Positions 32,952 to 44,137 of a DNA stretch of 64,000 nucleotides are shown piece after piece. A model generated the notes under the pieces. It had not been told where the DNA came from, ran no database searches, and was given only the letters and a program-made list of their open reading frames with translations. The position numbers and the translations under genes were made by a program. Position 1 is the stretch's first letter. Each line of letters starts with the position of its first letter. This DNA is from Utricularia gibba (taxonomy: Eukaryota > Streptophyta > Magnoliopsida > Lamiales > Lentibulariaceae): NCBI GenBank assembly GCA_002189035.1, contig NEEC01000002.1, positions 1,302,001-1,366,000 of the forward strand, in the 5' to 3' direction.

Positions 32952-35804
32952 TCACTTCCATGGGGGAGTATGGTGTTTAAAAGGGTGTGGTTCCCATGCA
33001 TTTTCAGGTTCTTTACGCTTCCCAGTAACAAATGGAGCAAAGGGGATAGAGCTTGTTGACCTTAGAAGATGCTCCTCGGTCGGCCGGACCTGACCCAAGT
33101 TCAGGAACTGGGTGAAGCCACCAGGAGGATCCCCGCTTCCTCCAACCTCGGGCATCAATCCACCGTTGAGATCGAAGCTGCCCCCCTGAGGTGAAATAGG
33201 TGCAAGTCCATTTGAGGGACCCGGGCCGGGTGGGATGTTCATGAAAAAGGGTATTTGGGGGAATCCGGAGGGCATTGTTGTGGCAGGGGCTATGATCTGA
33301 GGGATAATTGGTGCCCCTCTGGAGTCCACCATGTAGGGAATAGGTCCACCAGGAGGATACATTGTGGAGGTGAAAGACACGGGAGGGCCAGGCGCCATGT
33401 TTTGGTAACTGTAACCTGGAAAACGGTTGTAAGGAAGGACAGAACCAGTCCCCAGGAAACTCCCACCCCTTCCCATGTTGACCACATCGAATGACAGCTC
33501 TGGTGTTTGCAATCTAGGTACAGATGGCCTTGGAGAAACAGAGTCCTTCTGATTGACCTTCACTGATGTGCCCATTATGGAAATGACGGACTCATCTGGT
33601 TTCATGCCTACGGGGGCTTTGAGTGTCTGAAGAGACTTGCTTGAACTTGAGTGATCAGAAAAGTCGCCAACAACAGCAGGTTGATCGTTCAAATCGAAAC
33701 CCGCTGACGAAGGCTGCTTTGCTGGTGCTGCGTGGGAGCTGCTTCCCCTAGGAAACTGACCAATGTGTAAATCTGAAGGACAATTGCTGTCATCACTCAA
33801 GCAGTTCAAATCCAACTTGAATCTTTCAGATCTTGTTTGACTTGTTTCAATGGAGCATCCCCCAGACAGAATGCCTGACAAGATGGGAAGTTTCTTATCT
33901 GGTAAGAGTGCTCCCATTTTACCATCATTAATCTCCACTACATTCAAGTCTATATCAAGACACTCTTGTCTTTGTGTTGAATTTGTAATGCTCTTGGCAG
34001 CAGAAATATCCTTGTCATTTTCTAAAAATCTCTGGAATGTGGAGCGAAATGCACTTGCCCCAGCAGAACCTTTCCACCCTGGAATTCCATCAAACTGCAG
34101 GGGGGCGACAACAGGAGCTGCAACTTCTCCAGACGCTGAGACAACTGAAACTGGGGCCAAAAGGTGATCAGCAGGACCATCAACATCTTCTGATGAAAGT
34201 TCTAGATTCAGATCAAAATTACGACGGGGCTTTTCAGTGTTCTCTTCTTGAGACACTTCAGTGACTAAGGAATTCTCCAACTCCTGTGCTTCATTTGCCT
34301 GATCCACCTCTGGATTCTCAATGCTACTAAAAGACTCGTGTCGCATTGATGAAGTCTCATCAGACAAATCAGTGTCACATGCCCCCTTGGATTGCCTTGC
34401 GCTTTCGGAATTTGGGCTAGATGGCTGCTTTTCATATTGTTCTGCAGGATTTTCAGAAGAACTACAACTTTGATCTCTGGATTCCACAACTTCCCTTTGC
34501 ACTTCTATGGCAACTTGCCTGGCAAGTTCTAGAGGATCCACGATCCCGTATACATCAATATCACGTATCTTATCAGCAAGATTGTTCTCCCTAGTGACTT
34601 CTGATTTCATAAACTTAAAGTTCCTCGTGATATTGTCTCCAGATACACGCAGTTCAGGTTTTTCAGCCTTCACACGATCTCTTAGTGTTTGTTTCTTTAA
34701 CTTTTCCCAGCTCCTTTGGTCATACGAGGACTTCAACAACGTAGGATTTTGACCCCTTTCTTCCATGGTAGAAGGACTAGAACTTTTTCCGTGATTTGCA
34801 GAGCTGCTAGACTCATCAATCTGGATGTTCTGTGAACTAGGGTCTGTTCCTGATGCCATGTGATTAAAGGATGCAGAATCCACACGATGACTATTGTTAT
34901 CTGATTTTAATCCTTCAGGCGTTTCTCCTTCTGTTGATGGCCTTTCAAGTTCTGAGCTATTTATAGTGCCTATGATTGAAGGGATTTCAGCAACTGCACC
35001 ATCATTGACAGAAGCATCACATGATTCAACAGACTTCATAGCAGAAGTGCATGGCTGCATTAAGAGAGGTAACCCAACTTGAACAGAAGGTTGGTCAGCA
35101 CAAGGAGAGCTCTGAGTCACATCTGTAGCTTGCGTACTTTCCAAGTTTCTAGGTTTGACTTCATCAAAACTGGTACACATCGCATTACCCCCTGGTGACT
35201 CATTGTCCATTCCTTTAACACACGTGCCTAATGGAAATGACATATCAGCCTCACCAGGTGACAAAGTCCCACTACCTCCCACTGTATCTTCAAGTTTCTG
35301 AACGTTTTTGTCTGTTAAAGTCTCGCCAACATCTGAAGGGGATGCATCTGCAGCTTTTCTGCTTTCCCATGTATCGAATACCATTTGAGCTTTTTCCTGT
35401 ACCTTCAAACTGCTGTGAACAAGAAAACCCTTCAAAATGGTCCACAGATCACTAGAAACCCGTTCCCCGTTCTCAACCTGAAGCTTCTCAAGTGCCTGCA
35501 GCAAATGAACAATTGCATCTTCCAAACAGGTATCATTTGAGCTAGCTCCAAATTTGACAGCATCCTTCAACCACTTCTCAAAAAAATGAAGACCATCTAA
35601 ATGAAGGAAAAGAGAAATACATTCCCGATTCTCTGTTGCAGCTATTGCACAAGCAACTGCTGACCACTGCCTGGTGACTTCACTAACATCATTCACAACA
35701 GAATCACTCTCCTTCTGCATGACATCCACCAGCCCCTTGACTCGAGACGGAATTGTAATCCCATAATTCCTCTCGGCCAACGTAAAGAAATCGTCAAGCA
35801 TCAT
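32952..35804 (-). CDS. TFIIS N-terminal (LW) domain protein with DLN-rich tail
   Basis: A single open exon encodes 950 residues. The N-terminus MMLDDFFTLAERNYGITIPS, then TRQWSAVACAIAATENRECI, matches the plant family that includes Arabidopsis At4g24200. The TFIIS/LW (MED26-type) helical bundle covers about residues 55-150, including FFEKWLKDA and LLQALEKLQV. The rest is disordered and Ser-rich, with DLN-type motifs (FDLNLELSSED, IDLNVVE, LDLNCLSDD, FDLNDQP, FDLNGG) and one GW (GIPGWKG). A Pro/Gly-rich end closes the protein. LW domains bind transcription-elongation factors, and DLN motifs can recruit co-repressors, so a nuclear regulatory role is inferred. Unlike SUO, no BAH domain is present. 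Two adjacent Met codons make the start ambiguous by one residue. Confidence 0.9.
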   Translation of the reverse strand: MMLDDFFTLAERNYGITIPSRVKGLVDVMQKESDSVVNDVSEVTRQWSAVACAIAATENRECISLFLHLDGLHFFEKWLKDAVKFGASSNDTCLEDAIVHLLQALEKLQVENGERVSSDLWTILKGFLVHSSLKVQEKAQMVFDTWESRKAADASPSDVGETLTDKNVQKLEDTVGGSGTLSPGEADMSFPLGTCVKGMDNESPGGNAMCTSFDEVKPRNLESTQATDVTQSSPCADQPSVQVGLPLLMQPCTSAMKSVESCDASVNDGAVAEIPSIIGTINSSELERPSTEGETPEGLKSDNNSHRVDSASFNHMASGTDPSSQNIQIDESSSSANHGKSSSPSTMEERGQNPTLLKSSYDQRSWEKLKKQTLRDRVKAEKPELRVSGDNITRNFKFMKSEVTRENNLADKIRDIDVYGIVDPLELARQVAIEVQREVVESRDQSCSSSENPAEQYEKQPSSPNSESARQSKGACDTDLSDETSSMRHESFSSIENPEVDQANEAQELENSLVTEVSQEENTEKPRRNFDLNLELSSEDVDGPADHLLAPVSVVSASGEVAAPVVAPLQFDGIPGWKGSAGASAFRSTFQRFLENDKDISAAKSITNSTQRQECLDIDLNVVEINDGKMGALLPDKKLPILSGILSGGCSIETSQTRSERFKLDLNCLSDDSNCPSDLHIGQFPRGSSSHAAPAKQPSSAGFDLNDQPAVVGDFSDHSSSSKSLQTLKAPVGMKPDESVISIMGTSVKVNQKDSVSPRPSVPRLQTPELSFDVVNMGRGGSFLGTGSVLPYNRFPGYSYQNMAPGPPVSFTSTMYPPGGPIPYMVDSRGAPIIPQIIAPATTMPSGFPQIPFFMNIPPGPGPSNGLAPISPQGGSFDLNGGLMPEVGGSGDPPGGFTQFLNLGQVRPTEEHLLRSTSSIPFAPFVTGKRKEPENAWEPHPFKHHTPPWK

Positions 35805-37108
35805 GAATCAACAAGTAATTCCAAGCTCATTTTCCCCAAATTCCCTTTGATTGATCCCCTGAACAAGCATATAAAGGGTCTAAAGCATTTGAAAGACAAG
35901 AAAAAAAATCCATTTTAGTTTGCTCACACATGCCTCTTCCTTTTTGTTTATCTTTTTATACTCATAAAATCAGGCCAAGAAAAACGTCACTGCAACTACA
36001 TATAGGTTCCAGAAGCACAATAGCCCAAGAAAAAAGATTTAGAAATCTAGGGTTCAGCACTGCAAATGCCCAAAATCCCATCTCCTAAGCTACCAAATAC
36101 CACTGCAGGAGAAAAAACCGAATAACGTCCAACCCTAGATGAACCCACCACCTCTCAAATCACAAAAGCACGCAATTTAAGGCAACTGATACATTTGAAA
36201 TCCCCGTACTAAATGCATCTCAATAGCAAATCGTGAACACCCTAAATACAGAAAAAGGCAATACCCCTCAACAAACCTGGATATTTAAAGAAAAAAAAAA
36301 TCGCGGCTCCGAATTCCTTCCCGCCCCGGCAAAAAGTCGTCCAAATCCTCACGGCTTACAGGCAGCAAAAGCCAACGGCGTAGTTGAACTGAAGTTGGTG
36401 ACACAACTTTTTCCTCCCCAAGTATCGATCGACACGGTTGGATATTCTTCAGTGAATCCCAAGCATGGCCTTTCCGTTTACGAATCACAAGTGGGGAATT
36501 CAGATCATCGAATTAAAGGCAAAAGAGAGAAGGAACCCGGCCCTTTTGACTGGACCGACCATGTCGGGCCTCAAAGGTGGGCCCACTAGGGTTCCGGCCT
36601 TTCATCTCACGAAAGCGTCTTTTCTCGCTCACATTTTTCTGTCACATGCTCATTTCTTTCCCCCATTCGACAGAGACATTTTCGGCCTTTTCGAGTTTAT
36701 CCGCTACAGCCCATCGGCAAGCATGCCCATGAAAACCGATTAACTGAATAACCAGGTACACGAGCATTAGTGAAAGAGGAATGCAGGGACAGATCCCTGC
36801 CGTGATCCCATATGTGCATCTGCAAATCTGAGAGCGCCGGACGGCGAGCAAGATTGCTAGTTTAAAGATAACACTGCATGAATCAACTGTCAATGAGTTT
36901 CCAAGTGCAAACATAGAGCCAGGACCCCAACACCGTCAGCAGCCGGCATCTAGGCGAAAGCAAGAAATGGACAGGAATGGAGGAGATATCTGTCTAACTT
37001 GGTTGGTCGTATCCTACTGACCATTTGACAAGTATGTGAGATGGGAGTTGGCCGGGAGTCTGCATTGATATTCAGATGAATAATGATGCATGCCGATCGT
37101 TCTTTACT
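35805..37108. other. Upstream region of the TFIIS-domain gene
   Basis: This probably contains the promoter and 5' leader (possibly with an intron) of the TFIIS-domain gene. A few short frames (for example minus strand 36642-36914) show no recognisable domain and are not called. Confidence 0.4.
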
Positions 37109-37112
37109 TCTA

Positions 37113-37703
37113 CTTTTTCCCCTGTAGTGCTACAAAAACTGTCTTTGGAGGATGCTCATCAAGGCTTGCCTTGGAAGGGTTGAGTATCCAGGATCCATTA
37201 CGAGTTTTCAGATTGCCTGTGAGCATAACATCTGGCCTCCATCCACAGAACGAATCCGAGCAGATATATGTGGTGTGTGAGAAGAGGAAGCAAGCAGAAT
37301 GAATCTGGAGAAAGCTCAAAAGTGGATGGATAGGGCTCAGAGACATTCCCTGTCTAGCAACATAAGCCATAGACATATGATGGAAAGCCTTGCACTTCAC
37401 CTTGCAATCCTGATGGATCAACGAACATTAGATAAGTATTGCAAGTAGACACAAGTCAAGGCATGCTCAAGTCTCTTAAATTCAGTCCCTGCTTAAGTTT
37501 TCATCATTTTACAAATTTCTGGTATATTCAGCTGTTCACAAGACCTACAAACACCTTAAAGAAGCAATCTTATTACTTATACCACTGTTTGATAAACAAT
37601 GAATAACTCATAAAAACGCCCACATACCTCAGCGCCGATAGTATAGCCAATCTTGCGGGAACTGTCTGGTAGAGGTGGGTTGAACTCCAGAATGACCCAA
37701 TAC
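37113..37703 (-). other. Coding-like minus-strand segments, unassigned
   Basis: Two minus-strand segments look like exons. Segment A (37628-37703) has an acceptor ending TTGTAG and a donor GTATGT and encodes YWVILEFNPPLPDSSRKIGY plus a few residues. Segment B starts at 37409 after an acceptor ending CATCAG, keeps the same phase, begins DCKVKCKAFHHMSMAYVARQ and stays open to about 37113. I do not recognise the family and found no start exon. It could be the 3' end of a gene, a decayed gene or chance. Confidence 0.3.
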
Positions 37704-38003
37704 CTACAAATTTTGTGAATCGGTGCGTTGCCTTTCAATCGCAAAGTCAAATTTCGAGGGATTGGGAAAGATTAACTCGTGCAAAGATTCCGAATTTAGG
37801 GTTCTTCGAGTAGAACTAAGAAATATAGGCATAGGCCTAGTTTTTCCTATTGGGACAGCGTTCAATATACATAATCCTATGTATCAACACCACCGCCTTG
37901 CTTCTGATGAAAAGTAGCAGCGGTGTAAGACAGTACCCAGCACTACTTCGACGAGCTGCACTGCGGCGATGCCATGCCGCCGCACCAGAATTGGGGCGGT
38001 GCG

Positions 38004-38993
38004 TCATGAATTGAAACCATCATCACCTTGCTTCAAATGAAAATCATAAGCAGTAAACCCTGCGTACCATGCAACTCTCATTAGTTGCACCCCGAGAACC
38101 AACACCCAGCCACAAACCAGTCCTCGGAGGGCATCCATCGACCATGATGGTGCGGAAAGTTCCAATCCAAGCTTGAGCCCTCTCATCAGCTGGACCAGAC
38201 GGTACGCTTCGTAGACTACTGGAGTAACTAGCCAAACTGGTGACTCCCATCGCCAAGTCAGTGATTCTGTGATTATCTGCACTGATAAAAGCAGCAAGTA
38301 TGGAGCTAACATTACACCAAATGCAATGAAAGGTAGTTGAGGTTGAAGTAATCCTTTTTCAGAAGCCAAGAGGATCGCCAGGGGGGCGATGAATCCGACT
38401 ATGTTTGCAGTCATGTTCCAGTATTGGTAACCGGATGGGGGCTTGCTTTTGGATAATCTACTATTGCCATTCGAACGAGCAGTTGAATCTGCCATGAGAA
38501 GAAAAAGAGATGCTCCAAGATTGAATATGCAGTCAAGGCCAATGAGGCAGAGGAGGCTAGCTACGTTTGGACCAAGAAAAAAAGATGAAACTGGCAACCA
38601 CAACGTGGGAATCACTCCGGTGATGAGAAGAAGCACTGGACCAAGAATCCATAAAGGCTTTCTCAGTAAACTGGGCCATACAGGTGATGGCAATTCAACC
38701 GTATTCATTCTCTCTTCCACTTGAGTGGTGATCAAGGTGCCTTCATCTGCCCCGCTCGAAGAATTTATCTCTTCGAAGATATTACTAGCCTCTTTCAGCA
38801 ACGAAACTTCACTGTTAGAGGCATATGATAATGGAGCATGTCCCAACTTCGACCGGGATATGTCAAACCGGTAGCTTCCTAGATATGCAAAACTGTTCTC
38901 CCTAAGGGGAATTCGAGAGGTATGTAGCTTCAGATGCCTACTATATATTCTAGGATCCCGAAGCACAGGTAAAATATGAGGAATGGATGCCAT
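38004..38993 (-). CDS. Plastid-type multi-pass membrane protein, uncharacterised
   Basis: A single exon encodes 329 residues. The first 60 or so are rich in Ser, Arg and hydroxyl residues with few acidic ones, as in a chloroplast transit peptide. Four or five hydrophobic segments follow: about 130-150 (KPLWILGPVLLLITGVIPTL), 158-185 (VASLLCLIGLDCIFNLGASL), 210-230, 235-260 (PFIAFGVMLAPYLLLLSVQI) and 300-315. It resembles a conserved plant family of unknown function that includes Arabidopsis At1g48460/At5g63040 as I recall it, but I cannot assign a role. The start at 38993 is the first Met of the frame and gives a sensible transit peptide. Confidence 0.8.
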   Translation of the reverse strand: MASIPHILPVLRDPRIYSRHLKLHTSRIPLRENSFAYLGSYRFDISRSKLGHAPLSYASNSEVSLLKEASNIFEEINSSSGADEGTLITTQVEERMNTVELPSPVWPSLLRKPLWILGPVLLLITGVIPTLWLPVSSFFLGPNVASLLCLIGLDCIFNLGASLFLLMADSTARSNGNSRLSKSKPPSGYQYWNMTANIVGFIAPLAILLASEKGLLQPQLPFIAFGVMLAPYLLLLSVQIITESLTWRWESPVWLVTPVVYEAYRLVQLMRGLKLGLELSAPSWSMDALRGLVCGWVLVLGVQLMRVAWYAGFTAYDFHLKQGDDGFNS

Positions 38994-39725
38994 CTCCCAA
39001 TCAACACAGCTTCAAGTTGCAAGTCTTTAGAATCGAACTTGAAATTCCCTAACCGAAACCAAATGAATAGCATCAGATACAGCAACCAGCAAATCGATCA
39101 ATCATCAAGAACATAAATACAAGCGCACATAATCACAGAATATTAACAAAATCATGAATCGAACATAAAATCCCAGCGTAAACACAATGAAAAATAAATC
39201 CAAGCATAATCTGGAGGAACACGGCATGATCTGATTCTAAATACTTCATCTCACAGACTATTATAAATCCAAGCACGAATCGTACCTAAGAAGATGACGC
39301 CGATTCACCATCTTCACAAACTATATCCACCAGCAGCGCAGAAACGTTTAGAGGATACCAATGATCCAAATGAACGAGAAAGAATGCACGAGAAAATCCA
39401 CCAGGCCCGTCTGAAACTCTCTATATGGGCCTGGCCCATACTTTAATGAAGCCCAAATGAGTAACCTATGGTCTTGAGACTAAATGACAAAATGCTTAAA
39501 TGAAGCCCAAATGATGAATTTCAACGCATTGAATTTCAATTTTAAATCAGTTGGAATACTTCAACAGCACAGAAGCAAACAGCTCACAAGGCCTGCTTGT
39601 CCTTGCAAAAGCTAAAAGAAATGCAAGACATTAGCATGATTCGATCATTAGGGAAGAGTCTGATCACTCTAACTACAAAAGCCAAAGCAGTAAGGAAGGA
39701 AAACCAAAAGAGATGGAGATAGTCT
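38994..39725. other. Intergenic region between the membrane-protein gene and GOS12
   Basis: The left part is the leader and promoter of the membrane-protein gene, possibly with a leader intron. The right part includes the GOS12 3' UTR. No other gene is recognised. Confidence 0.45.
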
Positions 39726-41703
39726 TCACTTCGACAGCCAGTAAATGATGAGGAAAAGTGTACAAGCAGCGATAACAGCTGATAAGATGAGGGTGTCAGT
39801 TGATTTCTTTCTCCTTATTGAGCCTGCGAGGATCATCAACAGGGAGCATGGTAAAAATGGTAGTCTGGTAGCGAGTCCGGGTTTGGAATTTTACCGATCA
39901 GGCCACGAACAACAGGGAGTTTGTCACCCAGTTGCTTCACTTTTCCTTGAAGGTCACCAAACAATGCCCTCTGCGAACCCAGGGCAGCTCGTGTTGCTTG
40001 AGCTTGACCAATAACATCATCAATCTAGAAGAGTTTTTCATCAGTGTTGATTTATGCTGATAAGGAAACTCCTGTATGAGACTTGAAACAAAGATAGCTT
40101 TTTTATCTGAAAATACCAATGAAGGATGAAAAATATCATTATACATGCATCAAATGTGATGGTGCGCCAATGTGAAGTGCTGTTAATAAGATCTGGTCTT
40201 AGATGGGAAAGCATAAATGATTTATCCACGTTTTAAACTGTACTCAAATATGTCTTACATGACTAATGCTTCCATGTATGGCAGCTCGTTCCCTTAGCAT
40301 GTGCATTCTTGGAGAACTAGTACCTGAGCCCTGCATATACACTCAGCATACTTATCATGTAAAGTTCAGCTTGTTTTCCAATACTAACTAAGAATCCAAC
40401 CTTATACTCGCTGATATCATCTCGAACAGAAGTGAGAAGTTCAGCATGTTCTGACATAGAGTTGATATTTCCCTTGATTCGTCTGAATTCCTGGATTAGT
40501 AGTTGAAATAATTTCAATCCTGGATCCCGGGTCAAATTTTCGACAGAAGGTGAGGGGGTAAACAAACAAACATGTGCTCCATAGATGTGACAAAAACATC
40601 CCAGAGCATAGAAACAACCCATCTGATCCAGGACTCGTCACTCTAGATGGCAAGTAAGTTGCTATATTCGGACAACTGGTAACCAAGGAGCACATACAAA
40701 TCACAGACCATATAGAGGTTGATGCTCCTTAACTAGAAGCAGCTAGAACCATCAGAAAAGTTATAATCTCACCACATTTGGTGCAAGAAACATACTAAAA
40801 TACTCTCATAAACACATGTATTTGGCTTATTCTTGCATTACTCTTGTTTTCTACTTGTAAAATCATCAGTCACATAGACTAGGTTTGCAGTAGTACAAGT
40901 CACCTGTGTAAACTCATGAAGTATATCCCTGTGTCTAGCAAGTTTTTGAGTTACTGAGGTTGCGGGCGCAGCAGAAGCAGCACATCGGCTCATGGAGTCA
41001 TTTATATCGAGTAGCTTCTCGAGGAGTGACTGAATCTCCATCTCCATAGATTTCCATGACCTGCTGGATCCCAGGGTTGGTGAGCCACCTTCCACATGAC
41101 CTGCATGACAACAACTTTGGATGATTAGAGATGAAAAACAGGGACTTTCCATTGGAATGAAATTTGACACTGAGGAAGTGTTAAGATGATGAGATGTGGG
41201 ACAATTTATCCTAAAAAATGGCATCTTTGCTTCTCTTAAGATGCGGGGATATGAGTTCCATCATCGCAATCGAAGCTCTCAAGGCCCACTTTCAATCAAA
41301 AACAGCAAAATGATCATTAGATGCGAAATTGCATAACAGAAAACTCCCCCAAATAAAACTTGATAGCATCCAAGCCACCATATACAATAACAAGGCCAAT
41401 GTCTGACGATAACTACAATGTCGCTTTGATCTCGGATCATATCAAATCAGAATCTAAGAACTCGTGATCCCCGAACAAAACCCATATAAAACAAAAGAAT
41501 ATTCAGCCACTTGACAGCATAATCCAACACCCAGAGTTTCCAATTTGAAGTAATCCTCGGCAGAAGCCAAAATTCATCGTACCTCCTTGGCTGAATCGAG
41601 CACCGAGCTTGGCATAAGACGACAGCTTCACATCAAGATCGCCCTCGATCTTCCTAGCCTCTCTCCGGAGCTCCTCCCAACCCGACTCCTGCAACGCATC
41701 CAT
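39726..41703 (-). CDS. GOS12: Golgi Qb-SNARE, GOS12/GOS28-like
   Basis: GOS1-type SNAREs act in ER-Golgi and intra-Golgi vesicle fusion. Six exons (41583-41703, 40904-41100, 40401-40490, 40259-40330, 39895-40024, 39726-39823) give 235 residues with all phases matching. The N-terminal helices begin ESGWEELRREARKIEGDLDV. LLEKLLDINDSMSRCAA and LARHRDILHEFTQEFRRIKG follow. The SNARE motif lies at about 140-205 (LRERAAIHGSISHIDDVIGQ, then AQATRAALGSQRALFGD). The C-terminus is a tail anchor, TLILSAVIAACTLFLIIYWL, followed by SK. Length and tail match plant GOS12. Confidence 0.95.
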
Positions 41704-42847
41704 ACCCGGATCCGAGTCCTAATCCCGTCAAATTTTCACCTCCTCCAACCGATTCACATAGCAGCTTTTCCAGAATCTCTGGATTCAGCCCGCATCCAAT
41801 CACACGCAGAGGCACACACACTCGATGTGTAAGTAACCACAGTGAGTCGGACCCAGACCGACCCGGCCCGGCCACAATCTATTATCATGTTTTCATCTCG
41901 ATTATTTTCAATTAAAAAAAGAATTAATGTATCTCTTTTCATCTCAATATTTTAAAAAGTAAAAAGAATTAATAATAATTATAAGAATAATAAATAGGGA
42001 AATCCCGTCTCTTATGCCGGCAGGCTTGAAGGATGTGTTCGAAATGTGGATGGAGTGGGGCCCAGGGGGCGCTGTCACGAGAGCGGGGCCCAGCCACCAT
42101 TTATGAGATGCTGTGTCTCGCTCACCATCTGTAGCTGCTGCTGCTTGAATTATTGGGGTGTTTTATGAAAACACTCCTCCTCGGATTAATTAACTGGTAA
42201 TCAAAATGGGGTGTTGATTATCTTTGAGAATTAAGGATTTAATCAGTTCATTAATGATTACTGAGAGGGATTTATTGATGGGGTAAATGCAGTTAAAAAA
42301 AACATGGTAAATAGCTAAGAGGTGAAGGGAGGGAGTGAATTGATGATGCTCTGAAGCAAGGCGGATTGTAGGAGAAGTAATAAATGATATGAAGGGGGAG
42401 GAGGGCAGTAAAAAATGGGAATGGAATAATTACAGTGCCTCTAGGCTTTGTAATTAATGATGTGGGATTGTGGATTACTCTCTTAATCATGGTCATTATG
42501 AGGAGGTCTAGACCTCCCCATTGCCGATCTCTTCCTTCATTCACACGAGCTCACCTTGGGGTTGTCTCTTTCGCGCTCACCCATTTGTGTGTGGGTGGGT
42601 GTGTTTTTTAATCTTGTTTGCTTCTCGACCCATTCTTTGACAACCCAACTCGCATTCGTTGTTGTGAAGGGAATCCGCGTTTCATTGGGGGTTAGCTGTA
42701 CAAGAGAAAGAAAAAGATAGGATCTTTTCCGCATTTGGTATTCCTTGCTTGCGATATAGTTTGGGGGTGAAGAAAGGTAGTGGATTGGACATCGGGGGAG
42801 AGGAATCTGGACTGGGCGTTTGCGGGGTTTCGGTTTAATCCTTAGAA
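41704..42847. promoter_or_regulatory. Divergent upstream region of GOS12 and GAE genes
   Basis: GOS12 upstream sequence lies at the left, an AT-rich block at 41880-42000, and the likely GAE 5' leader at about 42540-42847. No gene is recognised inside. Confidence 0.5.
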
Positions 42848-44137
42848 ATGAAGCACATGGACAGCGCGCCATCGACGCCTGGGAAGTGCAAGATGGAGAA
42901 ATCTTCCTACAAGAGACTGCATTCTTCCCTTGCTAAAACATTTTGGTGTGTGCTTTTTCTGGGTTTGATGTTCGTCTTCTTTTTTAGATCACCCACTTCA
43001 TCGTCCCCTGCCCAATCAGATCTCTCCAGAAGATCCCTTAGGACAACTTCCTATGGAGGTCATAAATTTGAGAGCAAGGTTCAGGCATCAGCTAAGGTAA
43101 GATCAGGTCGCAGAATGTCTGTTTTGGTAACTGGGGCTGCAGGTTTCGTTGGCTCTCATGTCTCGTTAGCTCTCAAACGTAGAGGCGACGGTGTTTTGGG
43201 GCTTGATAATTTCAATGCTTACTATGACCCTTCTTTGAAAAGAGCAAGACAAGCACTCCTGGATCGTAATGGTGTGTACATTGTTGAGGGTGATATAAAT
43301 GATGCTGAGCTATTGAAGAAGCTCTTTGACATTGTGCCGTTTACTCATGTTATGCATCTAGCTGCGCAAGCCGGTGTTCGTTATGCCATGGAGAATCCAA
43401 GCTCCTATGTGCATAGCAACATTGCAGGGCTTGTCAGCTTGCTTGAGGTGTGCAAGAGTGCAAATCCTCAACCTGCAATTGTGTGGGCATCAAGCAGTTC
43501 AGTTTATGGATTGAATAAAAAAGTACCATTTTCAGAAGGGGATAGAACTGACCAGCCGGCAAGCTTGTATGCTGCAACCAAGAAGGCTGGAGAAGAGATT
43601 GCACACACTTACAACCATATTTACGGCCTTTCACTTACTGGTTTAAGGTTCTTCACCGTCTACGGGCCATGGGGGAGGCCGGACATGGCATACTTCTTCT
43701 TCACCAGGGATATTCTGAAGGGTAAAGGCATTCCAATATTTGAGGCTCCAGATCATGGAACTGTTGCTCGGGATTTCACCTACATTGATGATATAGTAAA
43801 GGGCTGTGTGGCTGCTCTTGATACGGCTCAGAGAAGTACTGGTACTGGAGGGAAGAAGAAGGGGCCGGCGCAGCTGAGAGTTTTCAATTTAGGGAACACA
43901 TCTCCGGTTCCGGTTATGGATCTTGTAACCATTCTGGAGAGGCTGCTGAAGGTAAAAGCCAACAGGGTGGTTATGAAGTTGCCAAGAAACGGGGACGTGC
44001 AGTTTACACATGCTAATATAAGTTTGGCTCAGAGAGAGCTTGGTTACAAACCTACAACTGATCTGCAGACAGGATTGAAGAAATTTGTTCAATGGTATCA
44101 CAGTTACTACGTTGAAGGGAAGAAAAATGTGCAGTGA
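42848..44137 (+). CDS. GAE: UDP-D-glucuronate 4-epimerase (GAE)
   Basis: The enzyme converts UDP-glucuronic acid to UDP-galacturonic acid in the Golgi, the precursor for pectin. A single exon encodes 429 residues, as usual for GAE genes. A cytosolic Lys-rich end is followed by a type II anchor, TFWCVLFLGLMFVFFF (about 31-46), and a luminal stem. The SDR fold begins with VLVTGAAGFVGSH (about 93-105), the NAD-binding GxxGxxG. The catalytic SSS and YxxxK are ASSSSVYG and LYAATKKAGE. GLRFFTVYGPWGRPDM and VARDFTYIDDIV are standard GAE blocks. Sequence is closest in style to GAE1/GAE6, though the paralogue cannot be fixed. Confidence 0.95.
   Translation: MKHMDSAPSTPGKCKMEKSSYKRLHSSLAKTFWCVLFLGLMFVFFFRSPTSSSPAQSDLSRRSLRTTSYGGHKFESKVQASAKVRSGRRMSVLVTGAAGFVGSHVSLALKRRGDGVLGLDNFNAYYDPSLKRARQALLDRNGVYIVEGDINDAELLKKLFDIVPFTHVMHLAAQAGVRYAMENPSSYVHSNIAGLVSLLEVCKSANPQPAIVWASSSSVYGLNKKVPFSEGDRTDQPASLYAATKKAGEEIAHTYNHIYGLSLTGLRFFTVYGPWGRPDMAYFFFTRDILKGKGIPIFEAPDHGTVARDFTYIDDIVKGCVAALDTAQRSTGTGGKKKGPAQLRVFNLGNTSPVPVMDLVTILERLLKVKANRVVMKLPRNGDVQFTHANISLAQRELGYKPTTDLQTGLKKFVQWYHSYYVEGKKNVQ

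Noticed and set aside
36642..36914. 90-residue minus-strand frame with hydrophobic stretch
   Set aside because: It lies in the probable upstream region of the TFIIS-domain gene, and no signal peptide or family could be supported.
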